Shown here: piece by piece, positions 37,201 through 48,657 of the stretch
Layout of the letters: every line of letters begins with the position of its first letter
Position numbering within the stretch: the stretch's first letter is position 1
Assembly (NCBI GenBank): GCA_949128115.1
Contig: OX421965.1
Location: 46,677,257 to 46,741,256 of the forward strand
DNA length: 64,000 nt
Source: Anaspis maculata
Taxonomy: Eukaryota; Arthropoda; Insecta; Coleoptera; Scraptiidae
Direction: 5' to 3'
Program-made: the position numbers and the translations under genes
The notes under the pieces: generated by a model
Database searches by the model: none
What the model saw: only the letters and a program-made list of their open reading frames with translations
Told to the model about the DNA's origin: nothing

Positions 37201-40009
37201 GTGAAGGCTTCGGAAGGTAAGGGGGTTATATTACACATGAAGACACAAGGGGGCTCAATAAAAGGATCTGAAAATCATAAGCAAATACAAGGGGTTCCGA
37301 CAAAGATCTGAACGCCACGAAAAAATGCAACGGGGCTCAGCAAGGCTTCAAATGATATTGAAAACGCAAGGGGGCCTTATGGAGCTTCGAGAGGACTCCG
37401 AATATCACATAGAGGCATAAGGTGCTCACTACTGCTTCGAAAGCCACGGAAAGATGTAAGGGAGCTCAGCATGCAGGGCTTCAAGAGACGTTGAAGAAAC
37501 AAGGGGGCTCACGGCAGCTACGGATGACACAAGAAGGCAACAGGAGGCTCACTGGAATTCTGATAGTCGCATTGAAGAACATGAGGGGGCTCACTAGGGC
37601 TCCAAGCTACACTCATGGAAACGAGGGGGCTCACTAGGGTTCCAAGCTACACGTATGGACACAAGGGGGCTCTCTAGGGCTCCAAACTATACATAAGGGT
37701 ACAAAGGGGACCCGATAGAGCTCCAAAAGCCATGAAAATACAACAAGGGGGCCCAATGGAGCTCTGTATAATCAAAAAAGGCAAAAGGGGGGTGACTGGG
37801 TTTCTGGAAGCCATAAAAAGCAAAAGAGGCTCCCTAGGACTCTAAACTACACTAACCGGCACAAGGGGGTCCGATAGGGCTCCGCATATCACAGAAAGGC
37901 ACAAGGGAGCCCAAGGAGCTTTATATAACAACAGAAGGCAAAAGGGGCTCACTGGAATTCCGGAAGCTACAAAAAAACACAATGCGGCTCATCAGGGCTC
38001 CATACTACACTTGAAGACACAAGGGGGCTCGATAGGGCTCGATAGGGCTCTGAATATCACATGAAGACACAAGGTGCTTACTGCTGCACCGGAAGCCACA
38101 GAAAGATGTAAGGGGGCTCAGCACGGCTTCAAAAGACGTATTGAAGAAACAAGGGGGCCCACTGACGCTCTGGATGACATAAGACGGAAACAGGGGCTCA
38201 CTGGACTTCTGATAGTCATGGAAAAACACAAGGGGGCTCACTAGGGCTCCAAGCTATACTTATGGACACAAGGTGGCTCACTGGGCCTCCAAGCTATACT
38301 TATGGACCCAAGGGGGCTCACTAGGGCTCCAAACTACACTTGCGGACACAAGAGGGTCCGATAGGGCTCCGTATATTACATGGAGGCACAAGGGACTTAC
38401 ACTAGGGCTTCCAGAAATGCAAAAGCGCACAAGATGGCTTACTGGAATTCTGAAAGCCACGAAAGCACATGAGGGGGCTCGTTAGGGCTCCAGTGGACAC
38501 ATAGGGCAGAAGGGGCCTATGAAAAATCCAGAAATCACGGGAAAGTGCAAGGAAGCTCCGTAAAACTTCATCTGATATTGGTGACACAAGGGGCTCTTTA
38601 TAACGAGAAAAGACTCACTGCATAGTACTGAAATCCAATAAAAACAAAAATGGACTGATTAGGGCTCCAAACTACACATAAGGGTACAAGGGGACCCGAT
38701 AGAGCTCCGAAAGCCACAAAAATACGACACGGGGGCTCAATGAAGCTCTTTATAATCAAGCTTACCTGCTTGCACAATGGGGCCCGATAGGGCTCCGAAT
38801 ATTTCCTGAAAGCAGAAGGTGCTTGCTACTGCTCCGAAAGTCGCGGAAAGATGTAAGGAGGCTCAGCAGGGCTTCAAAAGACGTTAAGGAAACAAGGGGG
38901 CCCAATGGGGCTTTGAATAACACAAGAAGGCAACAAGGGGCTTACTGGAATTCTGATAGCCAGACAAAACAACAAAAGGGCTCACTAGGCACCAAACTAT
39001 ACACTTGCGGACACAAGGGGATCCGATAGGGCTCCGTATATCACATGAAGGCACAAGGGACTTACACTAGGGCTTTCAGCAATGCAAGAACGCACAAGCC
39101 ACGAAAACACACAAGGGGGCTCTTTAGGGCTCCAAATGACGCAGTGCTCAATAAAAATCAGAAAGTCACGGAAAAATGCAAGGGGGCTTAGTAGGGCTTC
39201 AAATGATATTGGTGACACAAGGGGGCTCAAGGGGCTCTAAGGGGGTTCATTAGGGCTCCAAATTATATTTGAAGAAACAAGGGATTAGGGGTCAAATATA
39301 ACATAAAGGCACAAGGGACTTACTACTGCTCCAAAAGCCTATAGGAAAAGTGCAAGGGGGCCCAACAGAACTTTAAACGGTATTGAAGAGACAAGGGGGC
39401 CCCATGGAGCTCTGTATAACAAAATAACGCGAAATGGGGCTTACTGGTACCTACTCCGAAAGTCATGAAAAAACATAAGGAGGCTCAACGGGCCTCCAAC
39501 TACACCTGAAGGCACAATGGGGCCCGATAGGGCTTCAACATGCCATGACGGCATAACGCTGCTTGCTGCTCCGGAATTCATGGAAAATTCAAGGGGGCTC
39601 AGCAGGGCTTCAAGTTACGTTGAATATAGAATAAGGGGGCCCAGTGAAGTTCTTGATAACACAAGACTGAAAAAAGGTGCCTTATGGAAATCAGAAAGCA
39701 ATGAAAAACATAAGAGGACTCATTAGAGCTCAAAAATTACACTAGAGAAGATGAGGGGCTCGATCGGGGCCAAATATCTCATGAAAGTATAAAGGGGCTT
39801 ACTGGTGCTCCCAAAGCTTGGTGTACTAGCAAAAATTCTCGGAATGATGCAAGGGGACTAAGCAGAGCTCCAAAGACATGAAGAAACCAGGTTGCGCAGT
39901 AGGGCTCCAAATACTACAAAAAGGAATAAGGGGGCTTACTAAAGTTCAAAAAGCAACAAGGAAAGACAAAGGGACTTGTTAAAGTTAAGACAAAGGGCAA
40001 AACATTATT
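37201..40009 (+). repeat. Transposon interior: degenerate 40-bp minisatellite (about 70 units)
   Basis: Units read approximately ACAAGGGGGCTCACTAGGGC followed by TCCAAACTACACTTATGGAC. Clear 40-bp steps are seen at 37581, 37621, 37661 and 37701. Elsewhere the spacing is mostly 38-43 bp with occasional indels. All units have the same orientation, giving a strong G-run bias on this strand. A looser higher order is visible: the AAGGTGCT - GAAAGATGTAAGG - GGGCTTCAA series occurs near 37420, 38080 and 38817, and CTTACACTAGGGCTT occurs at 38396 and 39061 (665 bp). Open frames of 60-78 codons occur on both strands here. They follow the repeat and lack any recognisable domain, so I do not call genes. 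No RNA gene is seen. Confidence 0.88.
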
Positions 40010-40155
40010 TTGCGACGAATTGTCCGTGAGACGAATTGTCCGCGGGACGAATTGTCCGCGAGACGAATTGTCCGCGGGACGAATTGTCCGCGGGACGAAT
40101 TGTCCGCGACGAATTGTCCGCTACGAATTGTCCGCGGGACGAATTGTCCGGTCAC
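40010..40155 (-). repeat. Right inverted terminus: 9 tandem copies of the 16-bp unit
   Basis: Units on this strand start, from the inside outward, at 40010, 40026, 40042, 40058, 40074, 40090, 40106, 40120 and 40134, followed by a 6-bp tip (GGTCAC). Read inward on the minus strand, the unit endings are CCCGC, TAGC (14 bp), TCGC (14 bp), CCCGC, CCCGC, CTCGC, CCCGC, TCTCAC, TCGCAA. Apart from two fewer units and a few point changes, this is the order of the left terminus. The two termini are therefore one inverted repeat of about 150-180 bp rather than two independently amplified arrays. Confidence 0.93.
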
Positions 40156-40164
40156 GAAAAAATC
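40156..40164. other. Right target-site duplication, GAAAAAATC
   Basis: The nine bases directly after the element repeat 37013-37021. They continue into CATAGGCGTCTC, the normal next bases of the monomer. The preceding tip GTCAC is close to the satellite GTCAACG, so by eye the border could be misplaced by a few bases; the empty site at 32947 fixes it. Confidence 0.85.
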
Positions 40165-43043
40165 CATAGGCGTCTCTTTCATCCATAGTCTTTTTCAAAG
40201 CGTGTATAGATATTCGTGAGAATTTTTCAGTAATTGGCTTTTTGGTCATTTGCTGCAGAATTTCTAGTTCAAAATCGGAATTATTTAAACATCCGTCTGG
40301 CTTCACCGGTAAAGAAGTAATCTTGAATTCGGGCTGGGATTAGTCAATGAAAAAATCCATAAGCGTCTCTTTCATCCATAGTCTTTTTCAAAGCGTGTAT
40401 TGATATTCGTGAGAATTTCTCAGTAATTGGCTTTTTGGTCATTTGCTGCAGAATTTCTAGTTCAAATTCGGAATTTTTGAAACATCCGTCCGGCTTCACC
40501 GGTAAAGAAGTAATCTTAAATTCGGGCTGAGATTAGTCAACGAAAAAATCCATAGGCGTCTCTTTCAATCATAGTCTTTTTAAAAGCGTGTCTTGATATT
40601 TGTGAGAATTTCTCAGTAATTGGCTTTTTGGTCATTTGCTGCAGAATTTCTAGTTCAAAATCGGAATTTTTCCAAACATCCGTCCGGCTTCACCGGTAAA
40701 GAAGTAATCTTAAATTCGGGCTGGGATTAGTCAATGGAAAAATCCATAGGCGTCTCTTTCATCCATAGTCTTTTTCAAAGCGTGTTTTGATATTCGTGAG
40801 AATTTCTCAGTAATTGGCTTTTTGGTCATTTGCTGCAGAATTTCTAGTTCAAAATCGGAATTTTTCAAACATCCGTCTGGCTTCACCGGTAAAGAAGTAA
40901 TCTTAAATTCGGGCTGAGATTAGTCAACGAAAAAATCCATAGGCGTCTCTTTCATCCATAGTCTTTTTCAAAGCGTGTCTTGATATTTGTGGGAATTTCT
41001 CAGTAATTGGCTTTTTGGTCATTTGCTGCAGAATTTCTAGTTCAAAATCGGAATTGTTCCAAACATCCGTCCGGCTTCACCGGTAAAGAAGTAATCTTAA
41101 ATTCGGGCTGAGATTAGTCAACGAAAAAATCCATAGGCGTCTCTTTCAATCATAGTCTTTTTAAAGCGTGTCTTAATATTTGTGAGAATTTCTCAGTAAT
41201 TGGCTTTTTGGTCATTTGCTGCAGAATTTCTAGTTCAAAATCGGATTTTTTCAAAACATCCGTCCGGCTTCACCGGTAAAGAAGTAATCTTAATTTCGGG
41301 CTGAGATTAGTCAACGAAAAAATCCATAGGCGTCTCTTTCATCCATAGTCTTTTTCAAAGCGTGTCTTGATATTTGTGAGAATTTCTCAGTAATTGGCTC
41401 CTTGGTCATTTGCTGCAGAATTTCTAGTTCAAAATCGGAATTGTTCCAAACATCCGTCCGGCTTCACCGGTAAAGAAGTAATCTTAAATTCGGGCTGAGA
41501 TTTGTCAACGAGAGAATCCATAGGCGTCTCTTTCATCCATAGTCTTTTTCAAAGCGTGTCTTGATATTTGTGAGAATTTCTCAGTAATTGGCCTTTTGGT
41601 CATTTGCTGCAGAATTTCTAGTTCTAAATCGGAATTTTTTCAAACATTCGTCCGGCTTCACCGGTAAAGAAGTAATCTTAAATTCGGGCTGAGATTAGTC
41701 AACGAAAAAGTCCATAGGCGTCTCTTTCATCCATTGTCTTTTTCAAAGCGTGTCTTTATATTTGTGAGAATTTCTCAGTAATTGGCTTTTTGGTCATTTG
41801 CTGCAGAATTTCTATTTCAAAATCGGAATTTTTTCAAACATTCGTCCGGCTTCACCGGTAAAGAAGTAATCTTAAATTCGGGCTGAGATTAGTCAACGAA
41901 AAAGTCCATAGGCGTCTCTTTCATCCATTGTCTTTTTCAAAGCGTGTCTTTATATTTGTGAGAATTTCTCAGTAATTGGCTTTTTGGTCATTTGCTGCAG
42001 AATTTCTATTTCAAAATCGGAATTTTTTCAAACATTCGTCCGGCTTCACCGGTAAAGAAGTAATCTTAAATTCGGGCTGAGATTAGTCAACGAAAAAATC
42101 CATAGGCGTCTCTTTCATCCATAGTCTTTTTCAAAGCGTGTCTTGATATTTGTGAGAATTTCTCAGTAATTGGCTTTTTGGTCAATTGCTGCAGAATTTC
42201 TAGTTCAAAATCGGAATTATTTAAACATCCGTCTGGCTTCACCGGTAAAGAAGTAATCTTAAATTCGGGCTGGGATTAGTCAATGAAAAAATCCATAGGC
42301 GTCTCTTTCATCCATAGTCTTTTTCAAAGCGTGTATTGATATTCGTGAGAATTTCTCAGTAATTGGCTTTTTGGTCATTTGCTGCAGAATTTCTAGTTCA
42401 AAATCGGAATTTTTGAAACATCCGTCTGGCTTCACCGGTAAAGAAGTAATCTTAAATTCGGGCTGAGATTAGTCAACGAAAAAATCCATAGGCGTCTCTT
42501 TCATCCATAGTCTTTTTCAAAGCGTGTCTTGATATTTGTGAGAATTTCTCATTAATTGGCTTTTTGGTCATTTGCTGCAGAATTTCTAGTTCAAAATCGG
42601 AATTGTTCCAAACATCCGTCCGGCTTCACCGGTAAAGAAGTAATCTTAAATTCGGGCTGAGATTAGTCAACGAAAAAATCCATAGGCGTCTCTTTCAATC
42701 ATAGTCTTTTTAAAAGCGTGTCTTAATATTTGTGGAAATTTCTCAGTAATTGGCTTTTTGGTCGTTTGCTGCAGAATTTCTAGTTCAAAATCGGAATTTT
42801 CCCAAACATCCGTCCGGCTTCACCGGTGAAGAAGTAATCTTAAATTCGGGCTGAGATTAGTCAACGAAAAAATCCATAGGCGTCTCTTTCATCCATAGTC
42901 TTTTTCAAAGCGTGTCTTGATATTTGTGGGAATTTTTCAGTAATTGGCTTTTTGGTCATTTGCTGCAGAATTTCTAGTTCAAAATCGGATTTTTTCAAAA
43001 CATCCGTCCGGCTTCACCGGTAAAGAAGTAATCTTCAATTCGG

Positions 43044-46000
43044 GCTGAGATTTGTCAACGAAAAATCCATAGGCGTCTCTTTCATCCATAGTCTTTTTCA
43101 AAGCGTGTCTTGATATTTGTGGGAATTTCTCAGTAATTGGCTTTTTGGTCATTTGCTGCAGAATATCTAGTTCAAAATCGGAATTTTCCCAAACATCCGT
43201 CCGGCTTCACCGGTAAATAAGTAATCTTAAATTCGGGCTGAGATTAGTCAACGAAAAAATCCATAGGCGTCTCTTTCATCCATAGTCTTTTTCAAAGCGT
43301 GTCTTAATATTTGTGGAAATTTCTCAGTAATTGGCTTTTTGGTCGTTTGCTGCAGAATTTCTAGTTCAAAATCGGAATTTTCCCAAACATCCGTCCGGCT
43401 TCACCGGTAAAGAAGTAATTCTAAATTCGGGCTGAGATTAGTCAACGAAAAAATCCATAGGCGTCTCTTTCATCCATAGTCTTTTTCAAAGCGTGTCTTG
43501 ATATTTGTGGGAATTTTTCAGTAATTGGCTTTTTGGTCATTTGCTGCAGAATATCTAGTTCAAAATCGGAATTTTCCCAAACATCCGTCCGGCTTCACCG
43601 GTAAATAAGTAATCTTAAATCCGGGCTGAGATTAGTCAACGAAAAAATCCATAGGCGTCTCTTTCATCCATAGGCTTTTTCAAAGCGTGTCTTGATATTT
43701 ATGAAAATTTCTCAGTAATTGGCTTTTTGGTCATTTGCTGCAGAATTTCTAGTTCAAAATCGGAATTGTTCCAAACTTCCGTCCGGCTTCACCGGTAAAG
43801 AAGTAATCTTAAATTCGGGCTGAGATTAGTCAACGAAAAAATCCATAGGCGTCTCTTTCATCCATAGTCTTTTTCAAAGCGTGTCTTTATATTTGTGAGA
43901 ATTTCTCAGTAATTGGCTTTTTGGTCATTTGCTGCAGAATTTCTAGTTCAAAATCGGAATTTTTCCAAACATCCGTCCGGCTTCACCGGTAAAGAAGTAA
44001 TCTTAAATTCGGGCTGGGATTAGTCAATGAAAAAATCCATAGGCGTCTCTTCCATCCATAGTCTTTTTCAAAGCGTGTATAGATATTCGTGAGAATTTTT
44101 CAGTAATTGGCTTTTTGGTCATTTGCTGCAGAATTTCTAGTTCAAAATCGGAATTATTTAAACATCCGTCTGGCTTCACCGGTAAAGAAGTAATCTTGAA
44201 TTCGGGCTGGGATTAGTCAATGAAAAAATCCATAGGCGTCTCTTTCATCCATAGTCTTTTTCAAAGCGTGTATTGATATTCGTGAGAATTTCTCAGTAAT
44301 TGGCTTTTTGGTCATTTGCTTTAGAATTTCTAGTTCAAATTCGGAATTTTTGAAACATCCGTCCGGCTTCACCGGTAGAGAAGTAATCTTAAATTCGGGC
44401 TGAGATTAGTCAACGAAAAAATCCATAGGCGTCTCTTTCATCCATAGGCTTTTTCAAAGCGTGTCTTGATATTTATGAAAATTTCTCAGTAATTGGCTTT
44501 TTGGTCATTTGCTGCAGAATTTCTAGTTCAAAATCGGAATTTTTGAAACATCCGTCCGGCTTCACCGGTAAAGAAGTAATCTTAAATTCGGGCTGAGATT
44601 AGTCAACGAAAAAATCCATAGGCGTCTCTTTCAATCATAGTCTTTTGAAAAGCGTGTCTTGATATTTGTGAGGATTTCTCAGTAATTGGCTTTTTGGTCA
44701 TTTGCTGCAGAATTTCTAGTTCAAAATCGGAATTTTTCCAAACATCCGTCCGGCTTCACCGGTAAAGAAGTAATTCTAAATTCGGGCTGAGATTAGTCAA
44801 CGAAAAAATCCATAGGCGTCTCTTTCATCCATAGTCTTTTTCAAAGCGTGTCTTGATATTTGTGGGAATTTTTCAGTAATTGGCTTTTTGGTCATTTGCT
44901 GCAGAATATCTAGTTCAAAATCGGAATTTTCCCAAACATCCGTCCGGCTTCACCGGTAAATAAGTAATCTTAAATTCGGGCTGAGATTAGTCAACGAAAA
45001 AATCCATAGGCGTCTCTTTCATCCATAGGCTTTTTCAAAGCGTGTCTTGATATTTATGAAAATTTCTCAGTAATTGGCTTTTTGGTCATTTGCTGCAGAA
45101 TTTCTAGTTCAAAATCGGAATTGTTCCAAACTTCCGTCCGGCTTCACCGGTAAAGAAGTAATCTTAAATTCGGGCTGAGATTAGTCAACGAAAAAATCCA
45201 TAGGCGTCTCTTTCATCCATAGTCTTTTTCAAAGCGTGTCTTTATATTTGTGAGAATTTCTCAGTAATTGGCTTTTTGGTCATTTGCTGCAGAATTTCTA
45301 GTTCAAAATCGGAATTTTTCCAAACATCCGTCCGGCTTCACCGGTAAAGAAGTAATCTTAAATTCGGGCTGGGATTAGTCAATGAAAAAATCCATAGGCG
45401 TCTCTTTCATCCATAGTCTTTTTCAAAGCGTGTATAGATATTCGTGAGAATTTTTCAGTAATTGGCTTTTTGGTCATTTGCTGCAGAATTTCTAGTTCAA
45501 AATCGGAATTATTTAAACATCCGTCTGGCTTCACCGGTAAAGAAGTAATCTAGAATTCGGGCTGGGATTAGTCAATGAAAAAATCCATAGGCGTCTCTTT
45601 CATCCATAGTCTTTTTCAAAGCGTGTATTGATATTCGTGAGAATTTCTCAGTAATTGGCTTTTTGGTCATTTGCTGCAGAATTTCTAGTTCAAATTCGGA
45701 ATTTTTGAAACATCCGTCCGGCTTCACCGGTAGAGAAGTAATCTTAAATTCGGGCTGAGATTAGTCAACGAAAAAATCCATAGGCGTCTCTTTCATCCAT
45801 AGGCTTTTTCAAAGCGTGTCTTGATATTTATGAAAATTTCTCAGTAATTGGCTTTTTGGTCATTTGCTGCAGAATTTCTAGTTCAAAATCGGAATTTTTG
45901 AAACATCCGTCCGGCTTCACCGGTAAAGAAGTAATCTTAAATTCGGGCTGAGATTAGTCAACGAAAAAATCCATAGGCGTCTCTTTCAATCATAGTCTTT

Positions 46001-48657
46001 TGAAAAGCGTGTCTTGATATTTGTGAGGATTTCTCAGTAATTGGCTTTTTGGTCATTTGCTGCAGAATTTCTAGTTCAAAATCGGAATTTTTCCAAACAT
46101 CCGTCCGGCTTCACCGGTAAAGAAGTAACTTAAATTCGGGCTGAGATTAGTCAACGAAAAAATCCATAGGCGTCTCTTTCGATCATAGTCTTTTTAAAAG
46201 CGTGTCTTAATATTTGTGAGAATTTCTCAGTAATTGGCTTTTTGGTCATTTGCTGCAGAATTTCTAGTTCAAACTCGGAATTTTTCCAAACATCCGTCCG
46301 GCTTCACCGGTAAAGAAGTAATCTTAAATTCGGGCTGAGATTTGTCAACGAGAGAATCCATAGGCGTCTCTTTCATCCATAGTCTTTTTCAAAGCGTGTC
46401 TTGATATTTGTGAGAATTTCTCATTAATTGGCTTTTTGGTCATTTGCTGCAGAATTTCTAGTTCAAAATCGGAATTGTTCCAAACATCCGTCCGGCTTCA
46501 CCGGTAAAGAAGTAATCTTAAATTCGGGCTGAGATTAGTCAACGAAAAAATCCATAGGCGTCTCTTTCAATCATAGTCTTTTTAAAAGCGTGTCTTAATA
46601 TTTGTGGAAATTTCTCAGTAATTGGCTTTTTGGTCGTTTGCTGCAGAATTTCTAGTTCAAAATCGGAATTTTCCCAAACATCCGTCCGGCTTCACCGGTA
46701 AATAAGTAATCTTAAATTCGGGCTGAGATTAGTCAACGAAAAAATCCATAGGCGTCTCTTTCATCCATAGTCTTTTTCAAAGCGTGTCTTAATATTTGTG
46801 GAAATTTCTCAGTAATTGGCTTTTTGGTCGTTTGCTGCAGAATTTCTAGTTCAAAATCGGAATTTTCCCAAACATCCGTCCGGCTTCACCGGTAAAGAAG
46901 TAATCTTAAATTCGGGCTGAGATTAGTCAACGAAAAAATCCATAGGCGTCTCTTTCATCCATAGTCTTTTTCAAAGCGTGTCTTTATATTTGTGAGAATT
47001 TCTCAGTAATTGGCTTTTTGGTCATTTGCTGCAGAATTTCTAGTTCAAAATCGGAATTTTTCCAAACATCCGTCCGGCTTCACCGGTAAAGAAGTAATCT
47101 TAAATTCGGGCTGAGATTAGTCAACGAAAAAATCCATAGGCGTCTCTTTCATCCATAGTCTTTTTCAAAGCGTGTCTTGATATTTGTGAGAATTTCTCAG
47201 TAATTGGCTTTTTGGTCAATTGCTGCAGAATTTCTAGTTCAAAGTCGGAATTATTTAAACATCCGTCTGGCTTCACCGGTAAAGAAGTAATCTTAAATTC
47301 GGGCTGGGATTAGTCAATGAAAAAATCCATAGGCGTCTCTTTCATCCATAGTCTTTTTCAAAGCGTGTATTGATATTCGTGAGAATTTCTCAGTAATTGG
47401 CTTTTTGGTCATTTGCTGCAGAATTTCTAGTTCAAAATCGGAATTTTTGAAACATCCGTCTGGCTTCACCGGTAAAGAAGTAATCTTAAATTCGGGCTGA
47501 GATTAGTCAACGAAAAAATCCATAGGCGTCTCTTTCATCCATAGTCTTTTTCAAAGCGTGTCTTGATATTTGTGAGAATTTCTCATTAATTGGCTTTTTG
47601 GTCATTTGCTGCAGAATTTCTAGTTCAAAATCGGAATTGTTCCAAACATCCGTCCGGCTTCACCGGTAAAGAAGTAATCTTAAATTCGGGCTGAGATTAG
47701 TCAACGAAAAAATCCATAGGCGTCTCTTTCAATTATAGTCTTTTTAAAAGCGTGTCTTAATATTTGTGGAAATTTCTCAGTAATTGGCTTTTTGGTCGTT
47801 TGCTGCAGAATTTCTAGTTCAAAATCGGAATTTTCCCAAACATCCGTCCGGCTTCACCGGTAAAGAAGTAATCTTATATTCGGGCTGAGATTAGTCAACG
47901 AAAAAATCCATAGGCGTCTCTTTCATCCATAGTCTTTTTCAAAGCGTGTCTTGATATTTGTGGGAATTTTTCAGTAATTGGCTTTTTGGTCATTTGCTGC
48001 AGAATTTCTAGTTCAAAATCGGATTTTTTCAAAACATCCGTCCGGCTTCACCGGTAAAGAAGTAATCTTGAATTCGGGCTGGGATTAGTCAATGAAAAAA
48101 TCCATAGGCGTCTCTTTCATCCATAGTCTTTTTCAAAGCGTGTATTGATATTCGTGAGAATTTCTCAGTAATTGGCTTTTTGGTCATTTGCTGCAGAATT
48201 TCTAGTTCAAATTCGGAATTTTTGAAACATCCGTCCGGCTTCACCGGTAAAGAAGTAATCTTAAATTCGGGCTGAGATTAGTCAACGAAAAAATCCATAG
48301 GCGTCTCTTTCATCCATAGCCTTTTTCAAAGCGTGTCTTGATATTTATGAAAATTTCTCAGTAATTGGCTTTTTGGTCATTTGCTGCAGAATTTCTAGTT
48401 CAAAATCGGAATTTTTGAAACATCCGTCCGGCTTCACCGGTAAAGAAGTAATCTTAAATTCGGGCTGAGATTAGTCAACGAAAAAATCCATAGGCGTCTC
48501 TTTCAATCATAGTCTTTTGAAAAGCGTGTCTTGATATTTGTGAGAATTTCTCAGTAATTGGCTTTTTGGTCATTTGCTGCAGAATTTCTAGTTCAAAATC
48601 GGAATTTTTCCAAACATCCGTCCGGCTTCACCGGTAAAGAAGTAATCTTCAATTCGG
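43044..48657. repeat. 29-monomer higher-order repeat, copy A (5614 bp)
   Basis: The unit starts with a monomer that is one base short in CAACGAAAAATCC (43061). The same start recurs at 48658 and 51950. Anchors shared with later copies are the AAATCCGGGCTG form (43621), GCTTTAGAATT (44319), TAATCTAGAATT (45547), GGTCAATTGC (47215), CAATTATAG (near 47731) and CTTATATTCGGG (near 47873). This is the full-length form, against which copy B is shortened. Confidence 0.88.

Larger units (their letters stand above)
37022..40155. mobile_element. Foldback-type non-autonomous DNA transposon (3134 bp)
   Basis: The insertion interrupts one satellite monomer and is unrelated to it. It has a 9-bp direct duplication at its borders and inverted termini made of tandem 16-bp units. 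The tips read GGTGCTA-GGACAATTCGTCC on the left and, on the opposite strand, GTGACC-GGACAATTCGTCC on the right. Between the termini is only a degenerate minisatellite of about 40 bp. Inverted termini built from short tandem repeats with a 9-bp target duplication are the known hallmark of foldback elements such as Drosophila FB. Mutator-like elements also make 9-bp duplications and are an alternative. No transposase-like frame exists: open frames are under 80 codons and made of repeats. The element would need an enzyme supplied from elsewhere. Superfamily assignment is inference; the boundaries are well supported. Confidence 0.85.
36610..43043. repeat. 21-monomer higher-order repeat, copy 2, split by the transposon
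   Basis: The left piece (36610-37021) and the right piece (from 40165) join to give the order seen at 32544 onward. Anchors include CCGGTAAGAAG (36777), CCATAAGCG (about 40359, against 33150 in copy 1), the AAAAAGTCC pair (41688) and GGTCAATTGC (42181, against 35166). Removing the element plus one 9-bp duplication restores the 4066-bp spacing. The copies part at about 43044, where this one goes on into a CAACGAAAAATCC monomer with TAAATAAG. Confidence 0.85.

Noticed and set aside
37201..40009. G-quadruplex array from the GGGGG runs
   Set aside because: The G runs are about 35 bp apart, far beyond usual loop lengths. Only the strand bias is reported.
37022..40155. LTR retrotransposon, Helitron or long palindrome
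   Set aside because: The end repeats are inverted, not direct. There is a clear target duplication, which Helitrons lack. The interior is not inverted about a centre, so the element is not one large palindrome.
40150..40160. GTCACGAAAAAATCC read as undamaged satellite, placing the right border earlier
   Set aside because: The satellite has GTCAACG or GTCAATG here, and the flank-matched empty copy has GTCAATG. GGTCAC also pairs with the left tip as an inverted end, so it is better assigned to the element.
36967..40219. Short frames of 60-78 codons across the transposon
   Set aside because: They follow the 16-bp or 40-bp repeats on both strands and have no domain, signal or independent start context. 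The Arg/Thr/Asn-rich ones are direct translations of the GGACAATTCGTCC arrays.
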